A stretch of 7,965 bases of DNA, from NCBI GenBank assembly GCA_030036985.1, contig JASHSD010000927.1, positions 1 to 7,965 of the forward strand. Direction: 5' to 3'. Positions 1-5,768 of this stretch are shown piece after piece. The position numbers were made by a program, and so were the translations under genes. Origin of the DNA: Bryobacteraceae bacterium. GTDB taxonomy: Bacteria > Acidobacteriota > Terriglobia > Bryobacterales > Bryobacteraceae. Each line of letters begins with the position of its first letter. The stretch's first letter is position 1. The notes under the pieces are model-generated. The model was given only the letters and a program-made list of their open reading frames with translations, did no database searches and had not been told where the DNA came from.

Positions 1-108
1 ACCGAGCCGACGCCGGAACAGAAATCTCTCCTCCACCAACTCGGCATCACCCTGCCTAAACACTTCCAGTTCAATCGCGAATGTAGTGCAGACTCGGCGA
101 TCGCCTGA
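1..108 (+). CDS. C-terminal fragment, possibly an IS transposase (5' end outside window)
   Basis: Frame 1 is open from the window edge to a TGA at 106-108 and gives 35 residues, beginning TEPTPEQKSLLHQLGITLPK and ending CSADSAIA. The pattern TPEQxxLLxxLGIxLP resembles the extreme C-terminus of IS4/IS1634-type transposases. That is recognition by eye from a short tail only, with no catalytic residue in view. A weak 6-bp hairpin (GGGTTA 122-127 with TAACCC 137-142) lies 13 bases after the stop and could belong to the element end or act as a terminator. No terminal inverted repeat can be assigned because the other end is out of view. It could equally be the tail of an unrelated helical protein. 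Confidence 0.4.
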   Translation, partial: TEPTPEQKSLLHQLGITLPKHFQFNRECSADSAIA

Positions 109-188
109 ACTGATTCTGAAAGGGTTAGCCAAATTTTAACCCCATTCGTGACCAACTTCGGCTAACGCTCGGACTTGCGTGACCCCAA

Positions 189-224
189 GCCGCCCAGAAG
201 GGCGGCTGCAGCGCCGAAGCGCTG
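189..224. terminator. Tandem hairpins between convergent genes
   Basis: Two perfect stem-loops sit almost back to back. The first is GCCGCCC (189-195), loop AGAA, GGGCGGC (200-206). The second is CAGCGC (209-214), loop CGAA, GCGCTG (219-224). They lie between the end of the plus-strand fragment (stop at 108) and the end of the minus-strand hydrolase (stop at 274), where a bidirectional transcription stop would be expected. Neither is followed by a clear T-run on either strand, so classic intrinsic termination is not shown. They may be mRNA 3'-end stabilisers or a dispersed repeat. Confidence 0.45.
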
Positions 225-273
225 ACCCCACCAATGAAGTCGGTTGCCAACCTACACCGGGAGGTCACGGCGA

Positions 274-1287
274 TCAATACTTCTTCGTAAACCCGGTGCG
301 CGGATTCGTCACCTCGAAATGTCCGTCCGAATGCGCGATCAGCTTCAGATAATTGCCGGCGTCATGATCCGCACTCATATTCGCGATCATCTTCTCACTT
401 GCGTTGTGGTCCTTGCCGCCCGCGGCGGAGAAGTGTAACTGCCAGATATCCAGGATGCCTGGCGACTGACGGATCGTATCCCAAGCCTCCACCGTCCCGC
501 CCTTGTGTTCGCCATTGTCCATAATCGCGACCTTCGGCCGCAGGGCGTGCACTAGGGCCGGCGATCCGCTGATGTCCAATCCGTGGTGACTGACGATATA
601 AAGGTCGACCTGGCCAACCTTGTTATTCGGGCACATCAGATCCGCTTCCTTATTCCACGTCAGATCGCCCAAATCCACCGCCCGGAATCGGCCAAGCGCA
701 ATCACGCTTCCGGTGGACTGGGCATTTTCGGTCGGATCGGCGTCCTTCGGCTTGAACGCGGCGCAGAACGGATTCGCCTTCCCCGCCTCGGGCAGCGGTT
801 TGCCGATGACCTTCCCCGCGGCGGAAACGATGGTCCAATCGAGGCCTTGAATCGGCAGCTTGTCGCCCGGCTTCACCACGATATGATTGCCCTTCGCGGT
901 CTCTTTCCTATAGTCGTCGTAGAGCTTCTGACCGGCGGGCGTGTGCTCGACCGTGTCCCCGTGATCGATGAAATTCCGGATGGGCAGGCGCTCGGCCAGC
1001 GCAGGTACGCCGCCCACGTGATCGGCGTGAAAATGCGTAATGAGCAGGTAGTCGATCTGCTTAATCCCTGCATCTTTCGCAGCCGCCACGATCCGGTCGG
1101 CGTCGCGGCCGTTGTTTCCCGGGAACCCGGTGTCGATCAGGACGCTCTGACCGGCGGGCGTCAGAAACAGGGTCGATTGGCCGCCTTCCACGTCGATGAA
1201 CCAGGCGGTCAGATCTCCCGAAGCGGCGTGCAGGCAGGCGGCGGGCAGGAGCAGGTAAAGCGCGGCGAGCGCCAAACGCGGGTGCAT
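274..1287 (-). CDS. Secreted metallo-beta-lactamase-fold hydrolase (ComEC-type MBL domain)
   Basis: This is a 337-residue protein with an N-terminal signal peptide (hydrophobic residues about 4-21, likely cut near LHA-AS), so it probably acts in the periplasm or outside the cell. The MBL metal site is clear: THFHADH at 84-90 gives H85, H87, D89 and H90; LGDLT around 206-210 offers the bridging Asp208; SHHG at 233-236 supplies a further His. IDVEGGQSTLFL (31-42) followed by LIDTG (50-54) is the opening of the ComEC/Rec2-type MBL subfamily, and the SHHG...P...MDNG block fits the same group. There is no ComEC membrane domain, so a DNA-uptake role should not be assumed and the substrate is unknown. 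I chose the ATG at 1287; a TTG at 1323 would add 12 residues in front of the signal peptide. It is divergent from the zinc-ribbon gene. Confidence 0.9.
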   Translation of the reverse strand: MHPRLALAALYLLLPAACLHAASGDLTAWFIDVEGGQSTLFLTPAGQSVLIDTGFPGNNGRDADRIVAAAKDAGIKQIDYLLITHFHADHVGGVPALAERLPIRNFIDHGDTVEHTPAGQKLYDDYRKETAKGNHIVVKPGDKLPIQGLDWTIVSAAGKVIGKPLPEAGKANPFCAAFKPKDADPTENAQSTGSVIALGRFRAVDLGDLTWNKEADLMCPNNKVGQVDLYIVSHHGLDISGSPALVHALRPKVAIMDNGEHKGGTVEAWDTIRQSPGILDIWQLHFSAAGGKDHNASEKMIANMSADHDAGNYLKLIAHSDGHFEVTNPRTGFTKKY

Positions 1288-1327
1288 GGTCCGAAGCTTG
1301 TCACGTTGGCGCTGAAGATGCAAGGCC

Positions 1328-1355
1328 TTGCCTGAACAAATGAAAGTGGCATAAC
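1328..1355 (+). promoter_or_regulatory. Possible sigma70-like promoter for the zinc-ribbon gene
   Basis: In the 83-bp divergent gap, TTGCCT (1328-1333) and CATAAC (1350-1355) are separated by 16 bases, each matching 4 of 6 consensus positions. A start about 7 bases further on would leave only a short leader before the ATG at 1371. No Shine-Dalgarno sequence is visible there, which fits near-leaderless initiation. The match is weak and unsupported by conservation. Confidence 0.22.
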
Positions 1356-1370
1356 GTACTCTCTAAATAG

Positions 1371-1859
1371 ATGCCCTTCTGTACCCGGTGCGGTCATCAG
1401 GCGAGCGAAGTCGACGTATACTGCGCGAACTGCGGTGCACGCCAGGCCGCGCCCGCCGCACCCGAAGACGCGCCGCCGCGGCCAACCGCGCCTCCGCCGC
1501 CGCTGCACGATCCGCTGGCGGGACTTTCTCCCCGCACGGCCGCCATCCTCTGCTATGTTCCGGCGATCGGCTGGATCGCAGCGGTCATCGTCCTTGCCGC
1601 CCGGCGCTTCAAGGACGACCGGATGATTCGCTTTCACGCCTTTCAGGGGCTCTATCTTTTCGCCGCGTGGCTGATCGTCGACTGGGTAATCGGACCCATC
1701 GCCCGCGCTACACCCGGGCATTATTTTCCGATCGACATGATCCTGCACGCCCTGATCCTCGGCGTCTCCATCTTTATGATGATCAAGGCAAGCCACGATG
1801 AGGCCTACGTGCTGCCGATCATCGGCGAACTGGCGCAAAGGTCCGTTATCGAACAATAG
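1371..1859 (+). CDS. Zinc-ribbon plus three-helix membrane protein (DUF4870-like)
   Basis: This 162-residue protein has two parts. At the N-terminus is a zinc ribbon with two CxxC knuckles (C4-x2-C7 and C18-x2-C21, each followed by Gly), a common small domain on bacterial membrane proteins. A proline- and alanine-rich linker (about 26-46) follows. The rest is a hydrophobic domain with three likely membrane helices (about 56-77, 92-110 and 121-139). The segment RFHAFQGLYLF (87-97) after a basic RRFKDD stretch matches the DUF4870/Tic20-like small membrane family, where a 'RFHA.Q' signature sits between helices 1 and 2. The biochemical function of that family is unknown. The ATG at 1371 puts the ribbon at the very start, as usual, but has no visible ribosome-binding site. 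The gene stands alone, 154 bases before the RRM gene. Confidence 0.75.
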   Translation: MPFCTRCGHQASEVDVYCANCGARQAAPAAPEDAPPRPTAPPPPLHDPLAGLSPRTAAILCYVPAIGWIAAVIVLAARRFKDDRMIRFHAFQGLYLFAAWLIVDWVIGPIARATPGHYFPIDMILHALILGVSIFMMIKASHDEAYVLPIIGELAQRSVIEQ

Positions 1860-1979
1860 TGTAAGCCCACCCCCGCAAAATCGCGGTACCATAAAAACGT
1901 GGCTGTATGAAGCCGCAAACCGCTACCTTGCCCGCCTCGATTCAGTTTCCGGCCGAGATTAGCTTTTTCGAATCCAACC

Positions 1980-1994
1980 CTGCCATCACGGCAG
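1980..1994 (+). promoter_or_regulatory. Small hairpin just upstream of the RRM gene's ribosome-binding site
   Basis: CTGCC (1980-1984), loop ATCAC, GGCAG (1990-1994) forms a 5-bp stem that ends 6 bases before the AAGGAG ribosome-binding site (2001-2006) of the RNA-binding protein gene. Genes for RRM and cold-shock proteins often have structured, autoregulated leaders, so this may affect translation. The short stem could also be chance. Confidence 0.25.
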
Positions 1995-2013
1995 CAACCT
2001 AAGGAGTATTGTC

Positions 2014-2361
2014 TTGAAGAACATTTATGTCGGGAACATTTCGTTCCAGACAACCGAGCAGGAACTGGATGCGGCTTTTTCCGCATATGGCCAGGTGGAC
2101 AGAGTGCAGATCGTGAAAGACCGCGATACCGGCCAGGCGCGCGGTTTCGCGTTTGTCGAAATGCCTGTCAATGCGGATGCGGACAAAGCCATGGCGGCCC
2201 TGAATGGCGCGGAACTGGGCGGCAGAACTCTCACGGTAAACGAAGCGCGTCCTCGCGAACCCCGTTCCGGCGGTTTCGGTGGCGGCAATCGCTTCAGCGG
2301 CGGCGGTGGACGGCCCAGCGGCGGTGGCAACAGACCCCCGCGGCGCGAGCCCCGCTGGTAG
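2014..2361 (+). CDS. Single-RRM glycine-rich RNA-binding protein
   Basis: This is a 115-residue protein with one RNA recognition motif followed by a glycine/arginine-rich tail. RNP2 is IYVGNI (residues 4-9) and RNP1 is RGFAFVEM (43-50), with aromatic residues at the usual RNA-stacking positions (Y5, F45, F47). The linker KDRDTGQARG just before RNP1 is typical of the bacterial and cyanobacterial Rbp and plant GRP-type family. Residues 83-115 are repeats of GG with N, R, F and S, ending RREPRW; such tails add non-specific RNA affinity. The TTG start at 2014 is well supported because AAGGAG (2001-2006) lies 7 bases upstream and the RRM begins straight away. Family members are often cold- or stress-induced RNA chaperones. 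A specific target cannot be read from the sequence. A large hairpin follows 39 bases after the stop. Confidence 0.93.
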   Translation: MKNIYVGNISFQTTEQELDAAFSAYGQVDRVQIVKDRDTGQARGFAFVEMPVNADADKAMAALNGAELGGRTLTVNEARPREPRSGGFGGGNRFSGGGGRPSGGGNRPPRREPRW

Positions 2362-2400
2362 TTTTACCCTCTTATCGAAGTCCTCAGAAGGCGCCCCTCA

Positions 2401-2452
2401 GAGGGCGACGAAGCGCGGCCGGACAGAGACTCGGCCGTGCTTCGTCGCCTTC
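2401..2452 (+). terminator. 21-bp hairpin after the RRM gene
   Basis: The arms at 2401-2421 and 2432-2452 pair along 21 bp with two G-U wobbles; the core runs GGCGACGAAGC...GCTTCGTCGCC around a 10-base loop. It lies 39 bases after the TAG of the RNA-binding protein gene and is the strongest simple hairpin in that area. No T-run follows (the next bases are GCGCATCT), so it may be an RNA-stabilising 3' end or an imperfect terminator. A shorter hairpin upstream, CGCCC...GGGCG, uses bases 2403-2407 of the same left arm, so the two cannot form together. Confidence 0.6.
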
Positions 2453-2548
2453 GCGCATCTCACGCCATAAAGTCTTAAACGGCTACCCGCTCAAAACCGG
2501 CAGGATGGGTTGCGATTGAAAGTCGCCTGAAGAGCGCCGTAGCGCGCG

Positions 2549-2829
2549 CACTCGTGTGTCAAGTATCAGGACATTGTTTACACGCGGTCTCGGGACATCC
2601 TTTACACGGGCGCGGAGATTTCGAGCTTCCATTTCCTCATATTGGAACAGCGTTTGGGCATCGCGGACGGGTCCTGTCAAGACCGGCCGGAGGCCGCGGG
2701 AGGGGGGTCTTGACGGGTGGCCGCGATGCTTTACGCTCGCTTGAGAGGAAATGGAAGCGCGCCGGCCTGCGTGTAAACAATGTCATGAGACCGCGTGTAA
2801 AGGATGTCATGAGACTGTACACACTCGTG
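2549..2829. repeat. 8-bp target site duplication flanking the mini-element
   Basis: The sequence CACTCGTG occurs at 2549-2556 and again at 2822-2829, directly abutting the two ends of the palindromic element at 2557-2821. An exact 8-bp direct repeat at both borders is the footprint of transposition. It falls within the 4-8 bp range made by IS21-type transposases and also fits IS481-type elements. Confidence 0.8.
2557..2821. mobile_element. 265-bp palindromic MITE-like element (IS21/IS481-type ends)
   Basis: The ends are inverted repeats starting TGT: the left reads TGTCAAGTATCAGGACAT and the right, reverse-complemented, TGTACAGTCTCATGACAT. Each end holds two 19-bp units ending in TTTACACG and spaced 24 bp start to start (2566-2584 and 2590-2608; inverted at 2770-2788 and 2794-2812). 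Paired transposase-site repeats of this kind are typical of IS21-family ends. The interior is also inverted-repeated: a 14-bp perfect match (2625-2638 with 2745-2758), 9 bp (2658-2666 with 2721-2729) and 12 bp with one wobble (2673-2684 with 2706-2717). The whole element is therefore two diverged inverted copies of roughly 125 bp around a G/C-rich centre (2685-2705). It encodes no transposase and would need one in trans. The family assignment is inference; the structure is directly visible. Confidence 0.8.
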
Positions 2830-2834
2830 CGTGC

Positions 2835-2858
2835 CGCGTCCCGACTCTTCGGGACGCG
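2835..2858. terminator. 10-bp perfect hairpin beside the mini-element
   Basis: CGCGTCCCGA (2835-2844), loop CTCT, TCGGGACGCG (2849-2858) is a perfect 10-bp stem starting 5 bases after the right target duplication. No T-run follows. It could be an old terminator or a dispersed palindromic repeat. Confidence 0.45.
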
Positions 2859-2876
2859 TGCTTCGCCCGACCACAA

Positions 2877-2898
2877 GTGCCCGGAGAAGTCCGGGCAC
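2877..2898. terminator. 9-bp perfect hairpin
   Basis: GTGCCCGGA (2877-2885), loop GAAG, TCCGGGCAC (2890-2898) is a perfect stem with a tetraloop, again without a T-run. Its position 23 bases before the 27-nt repeat at 2922 parallels the position of the domain VI stem of the group II intron before the other copy of that repeat (10 bases before it on the minus strand). Confidence 0.4.
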
Positions 2899-2921
2899 GA
2901 CAGACTGGGGAGTCCGCGCCA

Positions 2922-2948
2922 CGAGGGCACGAAAGCAAAGGTGAAACC
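2922..2948 (+). repeat. 27-nt repeat, copy A (inverted relative to copy at 7744-7770)
   Basis: This copy contains ACGAAAGCAAAGGTGAAACC and matches the reverse complement of 7744-7770 at 26 of 27 positions, with only G2927 differing. The sequences diverge right after the shared AAACC. In one frame it would read GTKAKVK before a nearby stop, and the other copy DTKAKVKPE and stop, so a shared protein C-terminus is conceivable. No gene body is recognisable in front of this copy. Confidence 0.7.
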
Positions 2949-2958
2949 TGCTGAAAGC

Positions 2959-3015
2959 TGACCGTCTGAAAGACGGTGGGATTAGACCCGGCGATGAATG
3001 TCGGATTCACGGTCA
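2959..3015 (+). other. Structured leader with mutually exclusive stems upstream of the PQQ gene
   Basis: ACCGTCT (2961-2967), loop GAA, AGACGGT (2971-2977) is a perfect local hairpin. The overlapping TGACCGT (2959-2965) can instead pair with ACGGTCA (3009-3015), enclosing the 43 bases between them. The two pairings exclude each other because they use the same left strand. The stretch ends 81 bases before the TTG of the dehydrogenase remnant. It may be a leader or attenuator, or a relict structured RNA; no known family is recognised. Confidence 0.35.
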
Positions 3016-3095
3016 AACGCGTGGCCGATCAGTCCCCCAACATGTGAACACAACGAGCATGGTGTATAAGATACCGGCGATACCGGAGGCTTCCA

Positions 3096-4708
3096 TTGAT
3101 TCTACGTTTACTCCTCCTCTCCATCGCCGCTGTGTCGCTTTTCGGCCAGGGAGGACGCAGCGGCCCGCAGAACCGCGAAGCGTCGGTGTCGCCCGTTCCG
3201 TTCGAACGGATTCTTGACGCGAACAAGGAGCCGCAAAACTGGTTGACGTATTCGGGCAGCCTGAACAGCCGGCGCCACAGCGGGCTCACGCAGATCACTC
3301 CGGCGAATGCCCGCGATCTGACGCTCAAATGGGTCTTCCAGTCCCGTTCTCTGGATAAGCACGAGGTGACTCCGCTGGTCGTGGACGGAATCATGTACAC
3401 GGTCCAGAGTCCTAACGATGTGTTTGCGTTGGACGCGGCCACAGGCAAGACCATCTGGCAATACACTCATAAGCCGGCGGAAGGCACGCGAAATCCCTGC
3501 TGCGGCAATCTGACGCGCGGGCTCGCGATCCTCGGCGACAAGCTGTTTCTGGCCGCGCTTGACGCGAAGATGATTGCCATCGACGCGAAAACCGGCCGCG
3601 AGTTGTGGGTTACGCAGGTGGCGGATTACAAGCAGCAATACGCGATGACGGTCGCGCCGATTGTCGTCAAAGACAAGGTGATTTCCGGCGTTGCAGGCGG
3701 AGAGCACGGAATCCGCGGATTTCTGGCCGCCTGGGACGTGAACACGGGTAAAGAGGTCTGGCGCTTTTACCCGTACCTGGCCCAGGCGAGCCCGGCTATG
3801 AGACCTGGCTCGACAAGAACGGCAAACCCAGCGATGCCTAGATCCACGGTGGCGCGCCGATCTGGGTGACCGGCTCTTACGATCCGGCGACGAACCTCAC
3901 TATTTGGGGCACGGGCAACGCGGGTCCTGATTACAACGGCGACAATCGCCTCGGAGACAACCTGTACAGCTCTTCCGTGATTGCGCTCGATGCCGACACG
4001 GGGAAGCTGAAATGGTATTACCAGTTCTCTCCACACGACGAATTCGACTGGGACGCGACTCAGGTTCCGGTGCTGGCCGATATCGATTTCCGCGGCGCTC
4101 CCCGGAAGGTGATGCTGTGGGCGAATCGGAATGGCGTGTTCTACGTCCTCGACCGCACCACGGGCCAGTTCCTCGCCGGCAAATCGTTCACGAAGACGAA
4201 CTGGTATACGGGCTTCGACAAAAAGGGCCGGCCGATGCGCGCTCCCGGAATTCTGCCGACAAAGGACGGCACGCTGGTTTATCCGGGCAATCAGGGCGGC
4301 ACGAACTGGTACAACCCGTCGTTCAGTCCCGAGACCGGATTGTTTTATATTCCGACGTGGGAGAACAGCTCCAGCATTTACCGGAAGGGCGAAGCGCCTC
4401 CCGAATTCGAGGAGGGCAAGAGCTTCGTCGGCCTGAGTCCGGCTCGCGGACAGACCGGCGAGGAGGTGTCCGGCGCGATCGTTGCGATGGACCCGAAAAC
4501 GATGGAGCGGAAGTGGAGCTTCAGGCTGTCGGCTCCGAATCCCGAGGGTGGCGTGCTCACGACGGCTTCGAATATGTTATTTGCCGGAGGACGGGACGGG
4601 CAGTTCGTGGCGCTCGACGCTCGCGACGGCAAAATGTTGTGGGAAACGAACCTCGGCCCATCGGTGTCCGCAGGCCCGATGACATACATGGTCGACGGAA
4701 AGCAGTAT
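3096..4708 (+). pseudogene. PQQ-dependent alcohol/glucose dehydrogenase, disrupted
   Basis: The ancestral product would be a periplasmic quinoprotein that oxidises an alcohol or sugar using PQQ in an eight-bladed propeller. It starts at a TTG (3096) with GGAGG 6 bases upstream and a signal peptide (residues 1 to about 18). Family marks include the adjacent cysteines in NPCCGNL (C135-C136), repeated W-motif strands such as ALDAATGKTIW and AIDAKTGRELW, and, further on, HDEFDWDA and NGVFYVLDRTTG. Three lesions are visible. A net one-base loss near 3771-3772 shifts the frame after WRFY. The resumed frame meets TAG at 3839-3841, where the sequence SDA-stop-IHGG implies an original TGG Trp. Homology then ends at GKQY (4708), where the strand runs into a reversed transporter gene, losing the last 10-20 residues. 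A GTG at 3866 could start the downstream piece, but that product would lack the propeller's first blades. The frameshift or stop could be sequencing error; the truncation is harder to explain that way. Confidence 0.85.
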
Positions 4709-4715
4709 TCGCGGC
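4709..4715. other. Rearrangement junction between two truncated genes
   Basis: Dehydrogenase homology (plus strand, ...DGKQY) ends at 4708 and transporter homology (minus strand, ...YGLLP) ends at 4716, leaving the 7 bases TCGCGGC between them. Both genes are cut at their 3' ends and meet tail to tail, which points to one deletion or inversion removing both C-termini. No IS or duplication lies at the join. Confidence 0.6.
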
Positions 4716-4949
4716 CGGGAGCAGGCCATAGCCGGCGACCACCACGCCCGCGACGATGAGTCCCATGCCGACGATCATGCCGGTACCCATCGGCATACCG
4801 GCCAGGCGAAAACCGTTATGTCTTCCCATGAGAAACATGGGAATGTGCAGCGCGACGCCGATCGCGACCATAAGCGACCCCGACCAGAAGGCAACAACGT
4901 TATGCCAGTGTGCGAATAATGACATCTTGGGATCGGCGGCGCGAGCCAT
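4716..4949 (-). pseudogene. N-terminal remnant of an MFS transporter
   Basis: From an ATG at 4949, with GAGGAG 7 bases upstream, the minus strand reads MARAADPKMSLFAHWHNVVA and continues through residue 78. It includes one clear membrane helix (about 22-40, ending HIPMFLMGRHNG) and a second (about 57-76) that stops at YGLLP. The sequence FW.GS...GV.LHIPMF, then RLAGMPM....M..GM, then YGLLP is the opening of a major facilitator superfamily permease as found in Acidobacteria-type genomes; full proteins have about 400 residues and 12 helices. After codon 78 the frame runs into the antisense of the PQQ gene and no further transporter sequence follows, so over 300 residues are missing. The start and ribosome-binding site remain intact, so a short membrane peptide could still be made. 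Substrate unknown. Confidence 0.7.
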
Positions 4950-5030
4950 TCCAAGTCTCCTCTTCTCAAACCGGACGACCGGCTCGAACATCAGCCTGCG
5001 AACGATACTTCGCTCGTTCGAGCTTTTCGG

Positions 5031-5159
5031 TTACGACGAGGGAGAACATCGGACGACGAGAATCTCGTTGCGAACGCGATGGCCGTTGAAAGCAACTGGA
5101 TCTTTCGTATTCTGCTCCTGCGCGTCTTGTTGAGCGCACAGCGGAAGAATCAAGGACAT
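5031..5159 (-). CDS. Doubtful 42-residue ORF with a secretion-like start
   Basis: Between crcB and the transporter remnant, the minus strand has an ATG ORF starting MSLILPLCAQQDAQEQNT and ending at TAA (5031). The LILPLCAQQ stretch resembles the end of a signal peptide, and an upstream in-frame LKRN would supply a basic n-region. The ATG lies 17 bases after the crcB stop but has no clear ribosome-binding site. It is either a decayed start of a secreted protein or chance. The rest of 4950-5176 shows no other feature apart from the transporter's ribosome-binding site. Confidence 0.2.
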   Translation of the reverse strand: MSLILPLCAQQDAQEQNTKDPVAFNGHRVRNEILVVRCSPSS

Positions 5160-5176
5160 GACGATCTGATTCCGCT

Positions 5177-5545
5177 TCAGCGCCGCGCGATCGTGGCCCC
5201 GAGCCAGACCGCGATATAGCCGACAATCACGCTGGAGAGACTATACGCCAACGCGATCCAGACTGACGTATTGCGGGCCGCAAAGAGCGTCTCCCATTCG
5301 AAGCTGGAGAACGTGGTGTAGCCGCCCAGGATTCCCACCACGAGAAAGAGCCGCCAGTTCGGATGGGGCATCAGTTGGGCGAGAATTGTCATGATCGCGC
5401 CGATTCCAAAGCTCCCGGTGATATTGATCAGGAAGGTTCCCAGGGGGAATCTGCCGGCGTATCGCGCGGCGATTACGGCGCCGATGAAGAATCGGAGAGC
5501 GCCGCCGAGCGCGGCTCCACTCATGACCATCAGATAAGAAATCAA
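5177..5545 (-). CDS. crcB: Fluoride ion channel Fluc/CrcB
   Basis: This is a complete 122-residue four-helix membrane protein of the usual family length. It exports fluoride from the cytoplasm down its gradient as an antiparallel dimer in the inner membrane. Family marks: GGALR near the start (R18), FPLGTFLINITGSF with the pore-lining Asn41, and VGILGGYTTFSSFEWE (70-85), which is the signature TTFS motif holding the central Na+ and the phenylalanine 'box' residues F79 and F82. Helices lie at about 4-26, 34-57, 65-89 and 94-118. The TTG at 5545 is chosen because GGAG sits 9 bases upstream and the length is right; the ATG at codon 6 has no such site. Longer N-terminal extensions would run back through the riboswitch and are rejected. 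Expression should be fluoride-induced through the leader described below. Confidence 0.93.
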   Translation of the reverse strand: MISYLMVMSGAALGGALRFFIGAVIAARYAGRFPLGTFLINITGSFGIGAIMTILAQLMPHPNWRLFLVVGILGGYTTFSSFEWETLFAARNTSVWIALAYSLSSVIVGYIAVWLGATIARR

Positions 5546-5589
5546 AATTGCGTTCTCCAGCGGACGAACATCAGGAGCGCGGCAGTCCG

Positions 5590-5626
5590 AAAAACAAATG
5601 GCTCCTGCCTTCACGGCAGGAGCCAT
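5590..5626 (-). terminator. Intrinsic terminator of the fluoride riboswitch
   Basis: On the minus strand ATGGCTCCTGCC (5626-5615), loop GTGAA, GGCAGGAGCCAT (5609-5598) forms a perfect 12-bp stem followed at once by TTGTTTTT (5597-5590), a textbook rho-independent terminator. The first arm contains GGCTCC, which is also the 3' strand of the riboswitch pseudoknot. The two folds compete, so fluoride binding should allow read-through into crcB. Confidence 0.92.
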
Positions 5627-5671
5627 CATTCCCGATGCTTCCGGGACGGTTAAACGGTGAGCCCCACCACC
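5617..5671 (-). promoter_or_regulatory. Fluoride riboswitch aptamer (crcB RNA motif)
   Basis: Read on the minus strand from 5671, helix P1 is GGTG, loop GTGGGGCT, CACC (5671-5656). Next comes AACCG (5651-5647), then a second helix TCCCG...CGGGA (5646-5642 with 5634-5630), then ATGATGGCTCCTGC. This order reproduces the known fluoride aptamer, whose hallmarks are a GGNG-AUGGNG..-CNCC loop, an AAC/ACC linker and a 3' UGAUGRC-CCU-C segment. The pseudoknot works here: loop GGGGCT pairs with GGCTCC through 6 pairs including two G-U. The position directly before crcB and the overlap with the terminator make the assignment firm. Small departures from consensus are GTG for AUG in the P1 loop and CTGC for CUAC at the 3' end. 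Confidence 0.9.
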
Positions 5672-5708
5672 CCAATCTGTAAAGATCGACTGTAGCAACA
5701 ACCGACGC

Positions 5709-5753
5709 CACGGCGCAAGACAGACCGAGCATACCGAGCATAGAAACGCCGTG
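5709..5753. repeat. Two tandem 9-bp units inside an inverted repeat
   Basis: ACCGAGCAT occurs twice head to tail (5724-5732 and 5733-5741). The pair is framed by CACGGCG (5709-5715) and CGCCGTG (5747-5753), so the units would lie in the loop of a 7-bp stem. It lies some 40 bp upstream of the fluoride aptamer, so a regulatory role is possible, but nothing identifies a binding protein. Confidence 0.35.
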
Positions 5754-5768
5754 CCGAGCCGCAACTTT

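Noticed and set aside
583..1335. 250-residue plus-strand ORF opposite the hydrolase
   Set aside because: It is the antisense shadow of the MBL-fold gene, has no recognisable domain, and the opposite strand has a complete catalytic motif and a signal peptide.
2554..2961. 135-residue plus-strand ORF across the mini-element
   Set aside because: It reads through the palindromic element and two hairpins, has no domain, and is explained by high GC content in a non-coding region.
2877..3060. 5' end (domain I) of a second group II intron on the plus strand
   Set aside because: The GTGCCCGG start and nearby hairpins were suggestive, but I could not align the stretch to a class IIC intron 5' end, and no domain V or maturase follows on this strand.
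3866..4759. Independent gene from the GTG at 3866
   Set aside because: The product begins in the middle of the dehydrogenase propeller, lacks a signal peptide and ribosome-binding site, and its C-terminus after 4708 is antisense of another gene. It is the second half of the pseudogene.
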